Of a stretch of DNA of 64,000 nt, positions 23,868 through 32,425 are shown one piece after another (position 1 is the first letter of the stretch; every line of letters starts with the position of its first letter). The DNA comes from Pseudomonas sp. W4I3 (GTDB taxonomy: Bacteria > Pseudomonadota > Gammaproteobacteria > Pseudomonadales > Pseudomonadaceae), in assembly GCF_030816195.1 (NCBI RefSeq), contig NZ_JAUSXS010000001.1, forward strand, positions 3,433,501 to 3,497,500, in the 5' to 3' direction. The notes under the pieces are model-generated. The model was not told the DNA's origin, ran no database searches, and was given only the letters and a program-made list of their open reading frames with translations. Position numbers and translations under genes: made by a program.

Positions 23868-24161
23868 TCAGGCGGCGCGAGCGCTCATATAAAGAGCGAG
23901 CATCACGCCAGCTTGCGCCAGGCTGGAAACCTTGGGTCTCTGCGGGTCTTGAGGGTCGGCATGATCCCAGTGCTGCACCAGTTGTCCGCTTTCAGGGCAG
24001 ACACACCAGTGCGCCAGCGGACGGGCCGGGCGTACTTGAAGGGAAGATGAGGCAACGCCCGCACGGGCAGGCGAAAAGCCTGCCGGCGCACGGCACAGCT
24101 TGGCTCGCAGGGCTGCGGCCAGCGTAGGTACATCAGGTAAAACAAGGGTTTTGAAGGTCAT
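23868..24161 (-). CDS. Small hypothetical protein upstream of mgtA
   Basis: 97 residues. An N-terminal helix (MTFKTLVLPDVPTLAAALRAK), a middle strand region with two Cys and three His/Trp positions (LAHWCVCPESGQLVQHWDHAD), and a hydrophobic C-terminus (LAQAGVMLALYMSARAA). GAGGTG precedes ATG 24161. It lies downstream of a strong sigma70-type promoter and a 205-nt leader, and is followed by mgtA, so it is likely the first gene of the Mg operon. Not recognised. Confidence 0.55.
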   Translation of the reverse strand: MTFKTLVLPDVPTLAAALRAKLCRAPAGFSPARAGVASSSLQVRPARPLAHWCVCPESGQLVQHWDHADPQDPQRPKVSSLAQAGVMLALYMSARAA

Positions 24162-24366
24162 AACACACCTCGGGACCGGACAAGCGACCGGTGAGGCAGT
24201 TACGGTGGAGCATCAGCTCTAGCGCAGCTTACCGGACCTGGAAGGCGAGTCCCGTCATATTCTGGGTTTGGCGCCCGACGCCCGCTGAGGCGGTACTCGG
24301 ACAGCGACTAGATACTGTGTCCATTGGCTTCTTTTGTGAGGTTTAAAAAAGGCCCCAGTTGCGGGC
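24162..24366 (-). other. Long 5' leader of the mgtA operon, possibly structured
   Basis: Between the predicted start of transcription and the first gene are about 205 nt containing several inverted repeats on the minus strand: GGACA/TGTCC around CAGTATCTAGTCGC, GAGC/GCTC around TGAT, and ACCGG/CCGGT around TCGCTTGT. One 31-codon frame also starts inside it (ATGGACACAG...). No known riboswitch class was recognised; the ykoK/M-box consensus was compared from memory and did not align convincingly. Confidence 0.35.
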
Positions 24367-24372
24367 AGGGGG

Positions 24373-24401
24373 AATTTACTCAGGCAGTTACAGAATGTCA
24401 A
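24373..24401 (-). promoter_or_regulatory. Strong sigma70-type promoter for the mgtA operon
   Basis: Minus-strand -35 TTGACA (24396-24401) and -10 TAAATT (24373-24378) with a 17-bp spacer, the best consensus match noted in the window. It is followed by the 205-nt leader. Confidence 0.65.
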
Positions 24402-24465
24402 CGCATGGTTAATTAAATTAGCCGATGTTCAGAGTTCATTCAGTTAAGTGACCGCCTATATAATT

Positions 24466-25077
24466 TCAAATACCCTGCGCCGCGAGGATCGCCAAGTAGA
24501 GCAATACCACGCCGCAGGCGCCATAGCTGACGCGCTGCCAAGTCGGCGAAGCATTCTTGCGCAATACATTGACCAGGGCGGCGGTCAAAAAGCATGACAA
24601 GACTGATGCCAGCATGAAGCCTGCAAAAAACATCAGCGTTTGCCCATGGCTCGGGGTGGTGCCGACGATGCCTGACAACGCACTGCCCAAGGCGCCCCAG
24701 TAAACAATGTTCTTCGGATTGGCCAGGGAAATTGCCGCGCCTACGGCCAGGGCGTTTCTTCCGGAACTTGCGGGTGCATCGTCAAGTTGCGGCAACCGCC
24801 AGGCATCAATCAGACCGCGCAGGCCCAGCCAGGCCAGGTACAGCGCGCAGATGACTGTCAGCGGCACGCGCACCGCGTCATGCTGGATCAACAGCGCGAT
24901 GCCAGTCAGGCCGATCACCGCCCACACAGCGTCGCCCACCAGCGAGCCAATCTGCACCAGCAGTGCTGGCGTGAAGCCGTGGAGCAAGCCACGGCGCAGG
25001 GTTTCAGCGAGCACCGCGCCGGGAGAGAGACAAAACACAAAACCGAAAACCAGCGCGTAGAAGAAGATTGTCAGCAT
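24466..25077 (-). CDS. LysE/RhtB family amino-acid exporter
   Basis: 203 residues, six hydrophobic segments. The N-terminal FYALVFGFVFCLSPGAVLAETLRRGL with GAVLAETLRRG is the LysE/RhtB signature, and SLANPKNIVYWGALGSALSG (about 115-135) is the second conserved segment. These proteins export amino acids or homoserine lactone-like compounds. ATG 25077 is taken as the start because the first membrane helix begins there; the frame continues upstream to 25488 through arsB antisense sequence. It ends 65 bp before the mgtA promoter region. Confidence 0.85.
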   Translation of the reverse strand: MLTIFFYALVFGFVFCLSPGAVLAETLRRGLLHGFTPALLVQIGSLVGDAVWAVIGLTGIALLIQHDAVRVPLTVICALYLAWLGLRGLIDAWRLPQLDDAPASSGRNALAVGAAISLANPKNIVYWGALGSALSGIVGTTPSHGQTLMFFAGFMLASVLSCFLTAALVNVLRKNASPTWQRVSYGACGVVLLYLAILAAQGI

Positions 25078-25154
25078 GCTCGCGTCCTTCCATGAAAGTG
25101 CGCGAGCATACGTCAGTGCGGGGAGGGGTTTCCATGGGAAGCGCAGCGTTCCCT

Positions 25155-26438
25155 TTACACACTCAGGCGCAAGGCGAGGGCGGCGAGGGTGATCAACAGC
25201 ACCGGCACGGTCAGCACAATCCCGACCTTGAAGTAGTAACCCCAGGTGATGGTGATGCCCTTGCGCGCCAGGATATGCAGCCACAGCAACGTCGCCAGGC
25301 TGCCGATAGGGGTGATTTTCGGGCCCAGGTCGCTGCCGATTACGTTGGCGTAGATCATCGCGTCCTTGACCACGCCCACGGCATGGCTGGATTCGATGGA
25401 CAGCGCGCCGATCAACACCGTCGGCAGGTTGTTCATCGCCGAGGACAGCAGCGCCGTCAGCACGCCGGTACCCATCGCCGCGCCCCACACGCCATAGCCT
25501 GCGAAGGTGTCGAGCCAGGTGGCCAGGTAGTCAGTCAGGCCGGCGTTACGCAAGCCGTACACCACCAGGTACATACCCAGGGAAAAGATCACGATCTGCC
25601 ACGGCGCGTCTTTGAGGACTTTGCGCGTGGAAATCTGGTGCCCCTTGGCGGCGATCACCAGCAACAGCACGGCGCATACCGCCGAAATCGCACTGATGGG
25701 AATGCCCAGCGGTTCCAGCGCGAAGCAGCCCACCAGCAATATACCCAGCACCCACCAGCCGGCGCGAAAGGTCGCACGGTCGTGGATGGCACTGGCGGGT
25801 TCTTCCAGGTCGGCCGGGTCGTAGGTGTGCGGGATATCGCGACGGAAAAACCACATCAGTACCGCCAGCGTCGCGGCGACGCTGATCAGGTTCACCGGCA
25901 CCATGACGGCGGCGTATTCGTTGAAGCCGATCTTGAAGTAATCCGCCGAGACGATGTTGACCAGGTTCGACACGACCAAGGGCAGGCTCGCCGTGTCGGC
26001 GATGAAGCCGGCGCCCATGACGAATGCCAGCGTCGCCGCCGGCGAAAAGCGCAGGGCCAACAGCATCGACATCACAATCGGGGTGAGGATCAGCGCCGCG
26101 CCGTCATTGGCGAACAGTGCCGACACCAGGGCGCCCAACAGCACCATATAGGCGAATAGTCGACGGCCGCGGCCCCGCCCCCAGCGCGCCACGTGCAGCG
26201 CAGTCCAGGCAAAGAAGCCGGCTTCATCGAGCAGCAGGCTGATGATGATCAGCGCGACAAAGGTGCCGGTGGCGTTCCAGATGATGTGCCATACCACCGG
26301 AATATCCGCCAGGCTGATCACCCCGCACGCCAGGGCCAGGATCGCCCCCAGGGTGGCGCTCCAGCCAACGCCCAGGCCTTTGGGCTGCCAGATGACCAGC
26401 ACGATGGTGAGGATGAAAATTGCAATTGCGACAAGCAT
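25155..26438 (-). CDS. arsB: Arsenite efflux membrane protein
   Basis: 427 residues with about 11-12 membrane segments, of the ArsB/NhaD-like ion transporter family. The ArsB type is supported by the opening [60 protein letters not shown] (the conserved AND motif, about 110) and the closing [29 protein letters not shown]. It extrudes arsenite using the proton motive force, or ATP when ArsA is present; no arsA or arsC is here. RBS CGGAG is upstream of ATG 26438. The sequence just upstream is a ruined arsR, so arsB may be expressed without repression or silent. Confidence 0.92.
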   Translation of the reverse strand: MLVAIAIFILTIVLVIWQPKGLGVGWSATLGAILALACGVISLADIPVVWHIIWNATGTFVALIIISLLLDEAGFFAWTALHVARWGRGRGRRLFAYMVLLGALVSALFANDGAALILTPIVMSMLLALRFSPAATLAFVMGAGFIADTASLPLVVSNLVNIVSADYFKIGFNEYAAVMVPVNLISVAATLAVLMWFFRRDIPHTYDPADLEEPASAIHDRATFRAGWWVLGILLVGCFALEPLGIPISAISAVCAVLLLVIAAKGHQISTRKVLKDAPWQIVIFSLGMYLVVYGLRNAGLTDYLATWLDTFAGYGVWGAAMGTGVLTALLSSAMNNLPTVLIGALSIESSHAVGVVKDAMIYANVIGSDLGPKITPIGSLATLLWLHILARKGITITWGYYFKVGIVLTVPVLLITLAALALRLSV

Positions 26439-26464
26439 GAATTAACGCTCCGATGGCGCAGCAG

Positions 26465-26646
26465 CAGGGGCTGGCCCGTTGTGGTCTGTCGCCTATTGCA
26501 TGCAGACGCAGTGCGTCGTTTTGCAACCCTGGCTGGCTGTGATCCAAGGCATGGATCAGTTCGTACACGTAAAGTTCGCCTTCGCGCGGAATCAATAACA
26601 GCTGCCGCGCTCCAGGGGTATCGGCCAGCTATTTGAACAGTGTGCA
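26465..26646 (-). pseudogene. arsR: Remnant of arsR (arsenic-responsive repressor)
   Basis: The minus strand reads LFK-stop-LADTPGARQLLL then IPREGELYVYELIHALDHSQP, which aligns with ArsR (LFKALAD..R..LLL..REGELCVCEL..AL..SQP). A TAG at 26629-26631 interrupts FK*LAD. Both cysteines of the arsenite-sensing ELCVCEL motif are Tyr codons (26563-26565 and 26569-26571), each one G-to-A change away from Cys. After SQP the helix-turn-helix and C-terminal half are lost. It lies in the normal arsR position directly before arsB. The rest of 26647-26809 shows nothing further. Confidence 0.7.
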
Positions 26647-26809
26647 AGCAGAGCAGAGGGCCTACGGGTATATGGCCTATCTGTAAGGTAAATCCTGATT
26701 TCGGTTGACCTGGATCAACGACCCGATGATCAACCACAAGTGGTTGAAATTAAACTGAAACATGAATGTCCTAAAGTGCCTGCCCATTGCTGATGAAGGA
26801 AAATTTCGC

Positions 26810-27025
26810 GTGACCCGAGCCACCCGCAACCTGCGCAAGACCCTGGATTCCGTCGCGGATAATAACGAAACCGCGGCGTTCGACCTGATGCGTGCCGTTG
26901 AAAAACTCGGCGATGAGGTGCTGCGCCAACGCCTGCTCAACACTATTCACCGGTTGAATCAGGACGCCTATGAATTGCGCGAAGCGCGCGACTCGGTGGA
27001 GCTGGTTTCGGTAAAACTCGCCTGA
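26810..27025 (+). CDS. Small hypothetical protein
   Basis: 71 residues of mostly charged helix (ATRNLRKTLDSVADNN, LMRAVEKLGDEVLRQRL, DAYELREARDSVELVS). GTG 26810 is preferred because GAAGGA lies 9-12 bases before it; an upstream in-frame ATG at 26762 has no such site. Function unknown. Divergent from the arsR remnant. Confidence 0.5.
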   Translation: MTRATRNLRKTLDSVADNNETAAFDLMRAVEKLGDEVLRQRLLNTIHRLNQDAYELREARDSVELVSVKLA

Positions 27026-27096
27026 GCAAGATCGTTCAAGACAAGCGCCTTGGTGCGCTGGCATGCTTGTTGACTGTCTGTCGATGAGCCCAGTTC

Positions 27097-27792
27097 ATGC
27101 CTACTGCCCTACCTCACAGCGCGTTCGCGCGTGGCGCAATCGCTGTCATTCCATTGTCTCTGGCTTGTGCCCCGTGGGGGTTGCTCGCGGGCTCGATGGC
27201 AATTGATGCACAATTCACCCCGCTGCAAGCCCAAGGATTGTCCGCCATCGTGTTCGCCGGCGCGGCTCAGTTGGTGGCGATCGGAATGGTTAAAAGCGGC
27301 GCCAGTCTGATTTCGATTGTGCTGACCACTTTGCTGCTGACCTCCCAACATCTGCTCTACGGCATGCACATGCGCCCGACGCTGTCCTCGCTCAACGCCC
27401 GCTGGCGCATGAGCCTGGGGTTTCTGTTGACCGACGAGTTCTTTGCCCTGGTCAACCACTATGACCGCCAGACCTTCAATCGCTGGTATGCCCTGGGCGT
27501 CGGCCTGACGTTCTACATCATCTGGAACCTGTTCACGCTGGCCGGCATTGTGCTGGGCAAGAGCATTCCCGGTCTGGACCAATTGGGGCTGGAGTTTTCG
27601 ATTGCCGCGACCTTTATCGCCCTGATCACACCGGTGGTGCGCGACGTGCCGACGGTGGTGTGCGTCGCCGTCGCGCTGTTGTGCTCGGTGTGGCTGAGTT
27701 ACCTGCACTGGGAATCAGCGGTGGTGGTCTCGGGGGTGCTGGGCATGAGTGCCGGGTTCGTCTGCAAACGTCTGGGAGTAGGGCAGCGATGA
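27097..27792 (+). CDS. azlC: AzlC family branched-chain amino-acid exporter subunit
   Basis: 231 residues, about six membrane segments. The family signature FARGAIAVIPLSLACAPWGLL at the start and ALSAIVFAGAAQLVAIG equivalent (QGLSAIVFAGAAQLVAIGM, about 47-66) are clear, along with LTSQHLLYGMHMRP. Together with AzlD it exports branched-chain or related amino acids. Its stop overlaps the azlD start (ATGA at 27789-27792), so the two are translationally coupled. Confidence 0.88.
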   Translation: MPTALPHSAFARGAIAVIPLSLACAPWGLLAGSMAIDAQFTPLQAQGLSAIVFAGAAQLVAIGMVKSGASLISIVLTTLLLTSQHLLYGMHMRPTLSSLNARWRMSLGFLLTDEFFALVNHYDRQTFNRWYALGVGLTFYIIWNLFTLAGIVLGKSIPGLDQLGLEFSIAATFIALITPVVRDVPTVVCVAVALLCSVWLSYLHWESAVVVSGVLGMSAGFVCKRLGVGQR

Positions 27793-28100
27793 TTTACCTG
27801 ATGATTGTGGGCATGGGGCTGGTGGTGTTTTTCAATCGTTACCTGTTTCTCGAACCGCGCCTGCCGGTGCGGCTCAATCGGGGTGCGCGCGAGTTCCTGG
27901 GGTTCGCCGTGCCGGGCATGCTCACCGCTATTTGCGGGCCGATTATTTTCCTCGCCAACCACCAACTCAACCTGAGCGCGAGCAACCCCTACTTGCTGGC
28001 CGGGGTCAGCGCGGTGGCGCTGATGGTGTGGACGCGCAGCGTGCTGATCACCGTGCTGTCGAGCATGGCGCTGTTTTATCTGTTGCGCTGGTGGCTCTGA
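27789..28100 (+). CDS. azlD: AzlD family membrane protein
   Basis: 103 residues with four hydrophobic segments (MIYLMIVGMGLVVFFNRYLF; FLGFAVPGMLTAICGPIIF; YLLAGVSAVALMVWTRSVLITVLSSMALFYLL). It is the small partner of AzlC; the pair is common in bacteria. Start ATG 27789 overlaps the azlC stop. Confidence 0.85.
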   Translation: MIYLMIVGMGLVVFFNRYLFLEPRLPVRLNRGAREFLGFAVPGMLTAICGPIIFLANHQLNLSASNPYLLAGVSAVALMVWTRSVLITVLSSMALFYLLRWWL

Positions 28101-28117
28101 ACCGCAGGCGAAAAAAA

Positions 28118-28135
28118 GCCCGCGGGAGGGCGGGC
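28118..28135 (-). terminator. Hairpin with T-run on the minus strand
   Basis: GCCCGC/GCGGGC arms; on the minus strand the hairpin is followed by seven T. It would stop leftward transcription (for example read-through from the DUF1275 gene) before it enters azlD. Confidence 0.5.
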
Positions 28136-28272
28136 AGAAGGAAGACTTCTTGAAAATGAGCTTGGCCACTATAGGCGGCCGGTTTTTCTTTCACAGTGAA
28201 ACAAAGTTCATCGGCGCGTCAGTTGGCGCTGGCGCAATGGTAGAGTCACGGTTTTTCCAAGGAAGCATGGGC

Positions 28273-28626
28273 ATGCACAAAGTGGTTATAGGCGCATTGA
28301 TGCTGGCGACACTGGCCGGTTGCGCGGGTTCGAAGATGAAAGAGGCGCGCACGGGCAACCCCTACAAGAGCATGACGTCGGATAAGGCCACCCTGGTGGT
28401 TGCCCAATGCATCCAGTACGGTTGGCAGGACGAAAGCGTGTTTGGCGTCGACGCCGGCGGGTTCAAGGAAGCCACCGAGGCAGGCGGCTTTACGGTGTAC
28501 ACCACCGGCGGTGATTACTTTGTGGATGTGCTGAGCGCGGGCGCAGGTTCTACCGTCAAGTACTACGCCGCAGAAGACACGATGCCGGCCAAGCGCCGTC
28601 TGGCTGCTCTTGCCACTTGTCTGTAA
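28273..28626 (+). CDS. Small lipoprotein
   Basis: 117 residues with a lipoprotein signal (MHKVVIGALMLATLAGCAG; lipobox LAGC). The mature part is short and carries a DUF-like pattern (GNPYKSMTSDKATLVVAQC, VYTTGGDYFVDVL) with two further Cys (QCIQYG and the C-terminal TCL), likely a disulfide. AAGGA at 28259-28263 favours ATG 28273 over ATG 28267. Function unknown. Confidence 0.7.
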   Translation: MHKVVIGALMLATLAGCAGSKMKEARTGNPYKSMTSDKATLVVAQCIQYGWQDESVFGVDAGGFKEATEAGGFTVYTTGGDYFVDVLSAGAGSTVKYYAAEDTMPAKRRLAALATCL

Positions 28627-28649
28627 TACGTTGCCCTCGTCAACTTAGT

Positions 28650-28680
28650 CAACGCCTGACGGGACAGCCGTCGGGCGTTG
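28650..28680. terminator. Intrinsic terminator hairpin
   Basis: Inverted repeat CAACGCC..ACGG/CCGT..GGCGTTG with loop GACAG and a TTATT tail, 24 bp after the lipoprotein stop. Confidence 0.5.
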
Positions 28681-28772
28681 GCTTATTATTCACCCGCTCG
28701 CCCGACGTGATGGCTCTTTACCGGTACACGGATGTCGAGGCCTAAACGTCGGGCGGGCACCCAGATCCCAGT

Positions 28773-29474
28773 TCAGCGTGGCATATAGCCCAACTGCCAG
28801 CGCCTGGGAATCGCGAGGGTCGCCAGGCCCAATAGCCCGGCCATAGCACCGCTGACCCAGAGTGCGCGCAGCCCCATCCGCTGCTCCAGCAGCGCCCCGA
28901 TCACTGCGCCGACAAACATCCCCGCCCACGGTATCAACTGCATGCGCCAGCCATGGCGGCGTTCGCCCAGCAGCCAGCGCCCGAGCCCGCGCCCGAAACG
29001 CGAGAGCGCCCCCGTAACATAAGTGAGCCCCACCGGCACCCCGTTCACTTGCTCGACGGCCGCGTTGAGCATGCCCATGGCGATGATTGCCGCCAACAGG
29101 GCAGGCAACGTATCAGCCCAGGGCAACCATGCCGCGCCGCAGAGCAAGGCTGCGATGCTCAGCAACAAGGGCAGCGCATGTCGCTTGCTCACGCGGCTGA
29201 CCACCACGCCCAAGGCGTTGCCGGCGATGAACGTGGCGACAAGCAGCAACAACCGTCCGGTCAGTCCGAGGTCGCCGGCGCTGATCGCCACCGCCAGGCG
29301 CGTGGTGTTGCCGCTCATGAACGAGACGAAATCGCCGCTGGCCATGAAACCAATCGCGTCGGTCATGCCCGCCAGCACCGACAAACCGGCCACCAGCGCC
29401 AAACCCACGCGACCACGCCAGCGCTGTCGATGGGCGAGCGCGGTATTGGCGTAAGGCTTGGGCGAAGGCAGCAT
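28773..29474 (-). CDS. DUF1275 (YoaK-like) membrane protein
   Basis: 233 residues, six hydrophobic segments. VAGLSVLAGMTDAIGFMASGDFVSFMSGNTTRLAVA (about 28-63) is the DUF1275 signature, followed by GNALGVVVSRVSKRH and VNGVPVGLTYVTGALSRFGRGL. Role unknown; a transporter or membrane permease is assumed for the family. It stands alone. Confidence 0.85.
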   Translation of the reverse strand: MLPSPKPYANTALAHRQRWRGRVGLALVAGLSVLAGMTDAIGFMASGDFVSFMSGNTTRLAVAISAGDLGLTGRLLLLVATFIAGNALGVVVSRVSKRHALPLLLSIAALLCGAAWLPWADTLPALLAAIIAMGMLNAAVEQVNGVPVGLTYVTGALSRFGRGLGRWLLGERRHGWRMQLIPWAGMFVGAVIGALLEQRMGLRALWVSGAMAGLLGLATLAIPRRWQLGYMPR

Positions 29475-29541
29475 AAGGCCGGTTTCCAGTGAAATTATCC
29501 GGCCACTACCCTAGGGCGCTTTGCTTGCATGCGCAATCACC

Positions 29542-31176
29542 TCACACCGCCTCCAGGCGCCACCCGCTGCTGTACCAGCTCAAGTAATGGCTGGGCTCGA
29601 TCGCCCGCAGGAACGCCTCATCGTGGGACACCGCCACCACCGCTCCCGTAAAACCCTTCAAGGCTTGCTCAAAAGCAATCACCGTCTCCAGGTCCAGGTG
29701 GTTGGTCGGCTCGTCCAACAGCAACAGTTGCGCCGGCACCCCGCGCCACACCGCGATCGCCATGGCCGCTTTCAAACGTTCGCCACCGATGAGTTGACCT
29801 GCTCGCCGGGTGACCCGCGAGGCATCCAGTTGCAGCAAAGCCAGGCGCGTGCGCAATTCGGCTTCGACCAACGGCGTGTCGAGCAGGTTGAGCTGTTCGA
29901 CAACGCTGCGCTGATCGTCCAGCAGCGTCAGGTGTTGGTCGATGTACGCACACGGCACCGGTACCGTGCACTTGCCACTGACCGCTTGCCATTGCCCGGC
30001 AAGCAGCTTGAGCAAGGTGGATTTACCGCAACCGTTCGGCCCGCGTACCGCCACGCGCGCGGGGCCGGCCAGCTCAAGCGTCACATGGGTTGAAGGTGCC
30101 AGCGGGTCCAGCCAGGGCAGCTGTGCGTGTTGCAGGCTCAGCACCTGGCGACCGTTGGCCACTGCCGAACCGGCTAAGGCCAGCAGGGTCGGCGTCTCGT
30201 CTACCACACGCTCGTAAGCCTGGCGCACCTGCGCATCAAGTGTGTTTTTCTGATCCTGATGGGCGCTGCCCATTGTGCTGACGATTTGCGTGGCGGCGCT
30301 TTTCCATCGCGACTTGGTGAACCGGTCGACGTTGGCGGTCTCTGCATGTTTGCGTGAGCGCGCCGCGTTGCGCTGCAGGTTGTCATGCTCCTTTTGCAGG
30401 CGCCGACGTTCGCGGCTGCGCTGCTCGCGGGCGTACTCCCACGTCGCGACGGCCGCCTGTTGTTGAGCGTCGCGTTGCTGAAGATAAGTATCGAAGTTGC
30501 CGCCGTATACCTGCACGCCGAGGGGCGACAGTTCGATGATCCGGCCCATGGCGTTAAGCAACTGCCGATCATGACTGACCACCACCAGGCCGCCGCGCCA
30601 ATCCTGCAATTGCTGCAGCAGCCAGGCACGCCCGAGACTGTCGAGGTGGTTGCTGGGCTCATCGAGGATCAGTAGCTGCGGCGCCGCCAACCATGCACCG
30701 ATCAGCGCGACCCTGGCCAATTGGCCACCGCTGAGCTGATCGGCGTGAGAAGCCGCGCTCAGCGCGGTCAGTCCCGCTGCGTCCAGGGCCAGGCGCAGGC
30801 GTTCGGCAAGGTCCCAACGATCATCAATCAGTTCCAGGTCGCCGTTCAGGCCTTCGCCCTGAGCCATGCGCTCCAGAGCAGCCAGGCACGGGGCAGCGCC
30901 GGTGAGATCCGCTACCGTTGCGCCCGGCCGAACCACCACATTCTGTGGAACGTAGGCCACGTCGGCTGGCGCCTTCAACGTACCGGAGGAGGGCTGCAGG
31001 ATGCCGGCCATTAATTGCGCCAGAATACTTTTGCCGCGTCCGTTGCGGCCAACGATCCCGGTGGGCGTCTGGTCAATGGACAGGTTGAGGTCCTCCAGCA
31101 AGGTTTCGCCATTGGCGAACTGGAAAGACAGGTGTTGCAGGGAAACCAATGCGGGCGGCCGGTTGACGTGAGTCAT
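29542..31176 (-). CDS. ABC-F family ATPase
   Basis: 544 residues with two ABC domains and no membrane segment. Domain 1: Walker A GRNGRGKS (about 40), signature LSGGQLARVAL, Walker B LLILDEPSNHLD. Domain 2: GPNGCGKSTLL (about 375), IGGERLKAAMAI, LLLLDEPTNHLDLETV. The linker between them is helical and very Arg-rich (AREQRSRERRRLQKEHDNLQR), as in ribosome-acting ABC-F proteins. These act in translation or antibiotic resistance. GGAGGTG before ATG 31176 sets the start. The second signature has IGGE in place of LSGGE/Q. Confidence 0.88.
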   Translation of the reverse strand: MTHVNRPPALVSLQHLSFQFANGETLLEDLNLSIDQTPTGIVGRNGRGKSILAQLMAGILQPSSGTLKAPADVAYVPQNVVVRPGATVADLTGAAPCLAALERMAQGEGLNGDLELIDDRWDLAERLRLALDAAGLTALSAASHADQLSGGQLARVALIGAWLAAPQLLILDEPSNHLDSLGRAWLLQQLQDWRGGLVVVSHDRQLLNAMGRIIELSPLGVQVYGGNFDTYLQQRDAQQQAAVATWEYAREQRSRERRRLQKEHDNLQRNAARSRKHAETANVDRFTKSRWKSAATQIVSTMGSAHQDQKNTLDAQVRQAYERVVDETPTLLALAGSAVANGRQVLSLQHAQLPWLDPLAPSTHVTLELAGPARVAVRGPNGCGKSTLLKLLAGQWQAVSGKCTVPVPCAYIDQHLTLLDDQRSVVEQLNLLDTPLVEAELRTRLALLQLDASRVTRRAGQLIGGERLKAAMAIAVWRGVPAQLLLLDEPTNHLDLETVIAFEQALKGFTGAVVAVSHDEAFLRAIEPSHYLSWYSSGWRLEAV

Positions 31177-31300
31177 CAGCACCTCCATGAAAATGTCGAA
31201 CAGGCCAACAAGCGCGCCAGGCGGCTCGTTGCAGATACATTTTGGAAGGCTTAGTTGTTCACGTCGGCAATCGTCCCGTGAGTCAGAAGGGAGGCTGAGG

Positions 31301-32350
31301 CTAACCCACCTTGGCTTGCGCGGGCAAGTCTGCGACCAGTTGCTCGAGGAACATCGCCAGGGCGACTTCTTCGGCTTTCAGCCCTTTACGCCCCCGTGGC
31401 TTGGGCAGCTTGGACAACTCACCCAGGGTGAAATGTTCGAGTACCGCCGGGTGGATGTAGCACTTGCGGCACACGGCGGGCGTATTGCCCAACTGCCGGG
31501 CGACGTCCTTGACCATGGCGACCACATGCCGCTTGGCGTCGGACTCCGGTTGCCATGTCAGCTCGCGTAACACCGCCAACGCCATCGCCGTGCCGGCCCA
31601 GGTGCGGTAGTCCTTGGCGGTGAAGTCTTCGCCGGTGAGGCTGTGCAGGTAGGCGTTGACGTCCTGGGAGGTGACGGTATGACGCTCGCCGTCTTCGTCC
31701 AGGTACTGGAACAGGTTCTGCCCCGGCAATTCCATGCAACGCTTGACCACATTCGCCAGGCGCCGGTCCTTGACGCTGATTTGATGCTCCACGCCGCTCT
31801 TGCCGCGAAACTGGAACTTGATCTCGCTGCCCTTGATGTCCACATGGCGGTTGCGCAGGGTGGTCAGGCCATAGGATTTGTTGTCGCGGGCGTACTGGAT
31901 ATTGCCGACACGAATCAGCGTGGCATCGAGCAGCATTACCACTGTGGCCAATACCTTTTCACGGGTGAACCCAGGCTCGGCGATCTGTGCTTCCAGCTGC
32001 TTGCGCAACTTGGGCAAGGCGTTGCCGAACGCCTGCAGCCGCGCGTACTTGTCACTGTCACGCACTTCGCGCCAGCGCGTATGGTAGCGGTACTGCTTGC
32101 GGCCACGGGCGTCGCGGCCGGTGGCTTGCAGGTGCCCGCGCGGGTCGGCGCAGATCCACACATCGGTATAGGCAGGCGGTACCGCCAAGGCATTGAGGCG
32201 CTTGATCTCATCGGCATCGGTGATGCGCTCGCCGTCGGGGCCGAAATACTGGAATTTGCCGCGCAGTTGCTTACGGCGGATGCCAGGCTGGGTGTCGTCA
32301 ACGTAATGCAGGTCGCGAGGCAGATCGGCGGGCAGCGAAGAGTCGGGCAT
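31301..32350 (-). CDS. DNA topoisomerase IB
   Basis: 349-residue bacterial type IB topoisomerase of the poxvirus-like class, which relaxes supercoils by a 3'-phosphotyrosine intermediate. The N-terminal GIRRKQLRGKFQYFGPDGERITDADEIKRLNALAVPPAYTDVWI and catalytic-domain ALIRVGNIQYARDNKSYGLTTLR type stretch, KGK (FRGKSGVEH), RTWAGTAMAL (catalytic Arg region) and CYIHPAVLE with the nucleophile Tyr near residue 310 are all visible. Stand-alone gene. Confidence 0.93.
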   Translation of the reverse strand: MPDSSLPADLPRDLHYVDDTQPGIRRKQLRGKFQYFGPDGERITDADEIKRLNALAVPPAYTDVWICADPRGHLQATGRDARGRKQYRYHTRWREVRDSDKYARLQAFGNALPKLRKQLEAQIAEPGFTREKVLATVVMLLDATLIRVGNIQYARDNKSYGLTTLRNRHVDIKGSEIKFQFRGKSGVEHQISVKDRRLANVVKRCMELPGQNLFQYLDEDGERHTVTSQDVNAYLHSLTGEDFTAKDYRTWAGTAMALAVLRELTWQPESDAKRHVVAMVKDVARQLGNTPAVCRKCYIHPAVLEHFTLGELSKLPKPRGRKGLKAEEVALAMFLEQLVADLPAQAKVG

Positions 32351-32425
32351 GGTGCGGGTTCCTAGGCAATGGATCAGGCCGGTATGTCTGATTGACCGCA
32401 GCGCCCTGCGGACGTGCCAAATGGT

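Noticed and set aside
24162..24366. M-box/ykoK or yybP-ykoY riboswitch upstream of the mgtA operon
   Set aside because: Short segments look similar but the conserved core order could not be aligned. It is kept only as an unclassified leader.
25068..26159. Plus-strand frame of 363 codons opposite arsB
   Set aside because: Gln/His/Arg-rich translation without domains, complement of a membrane protein gene.
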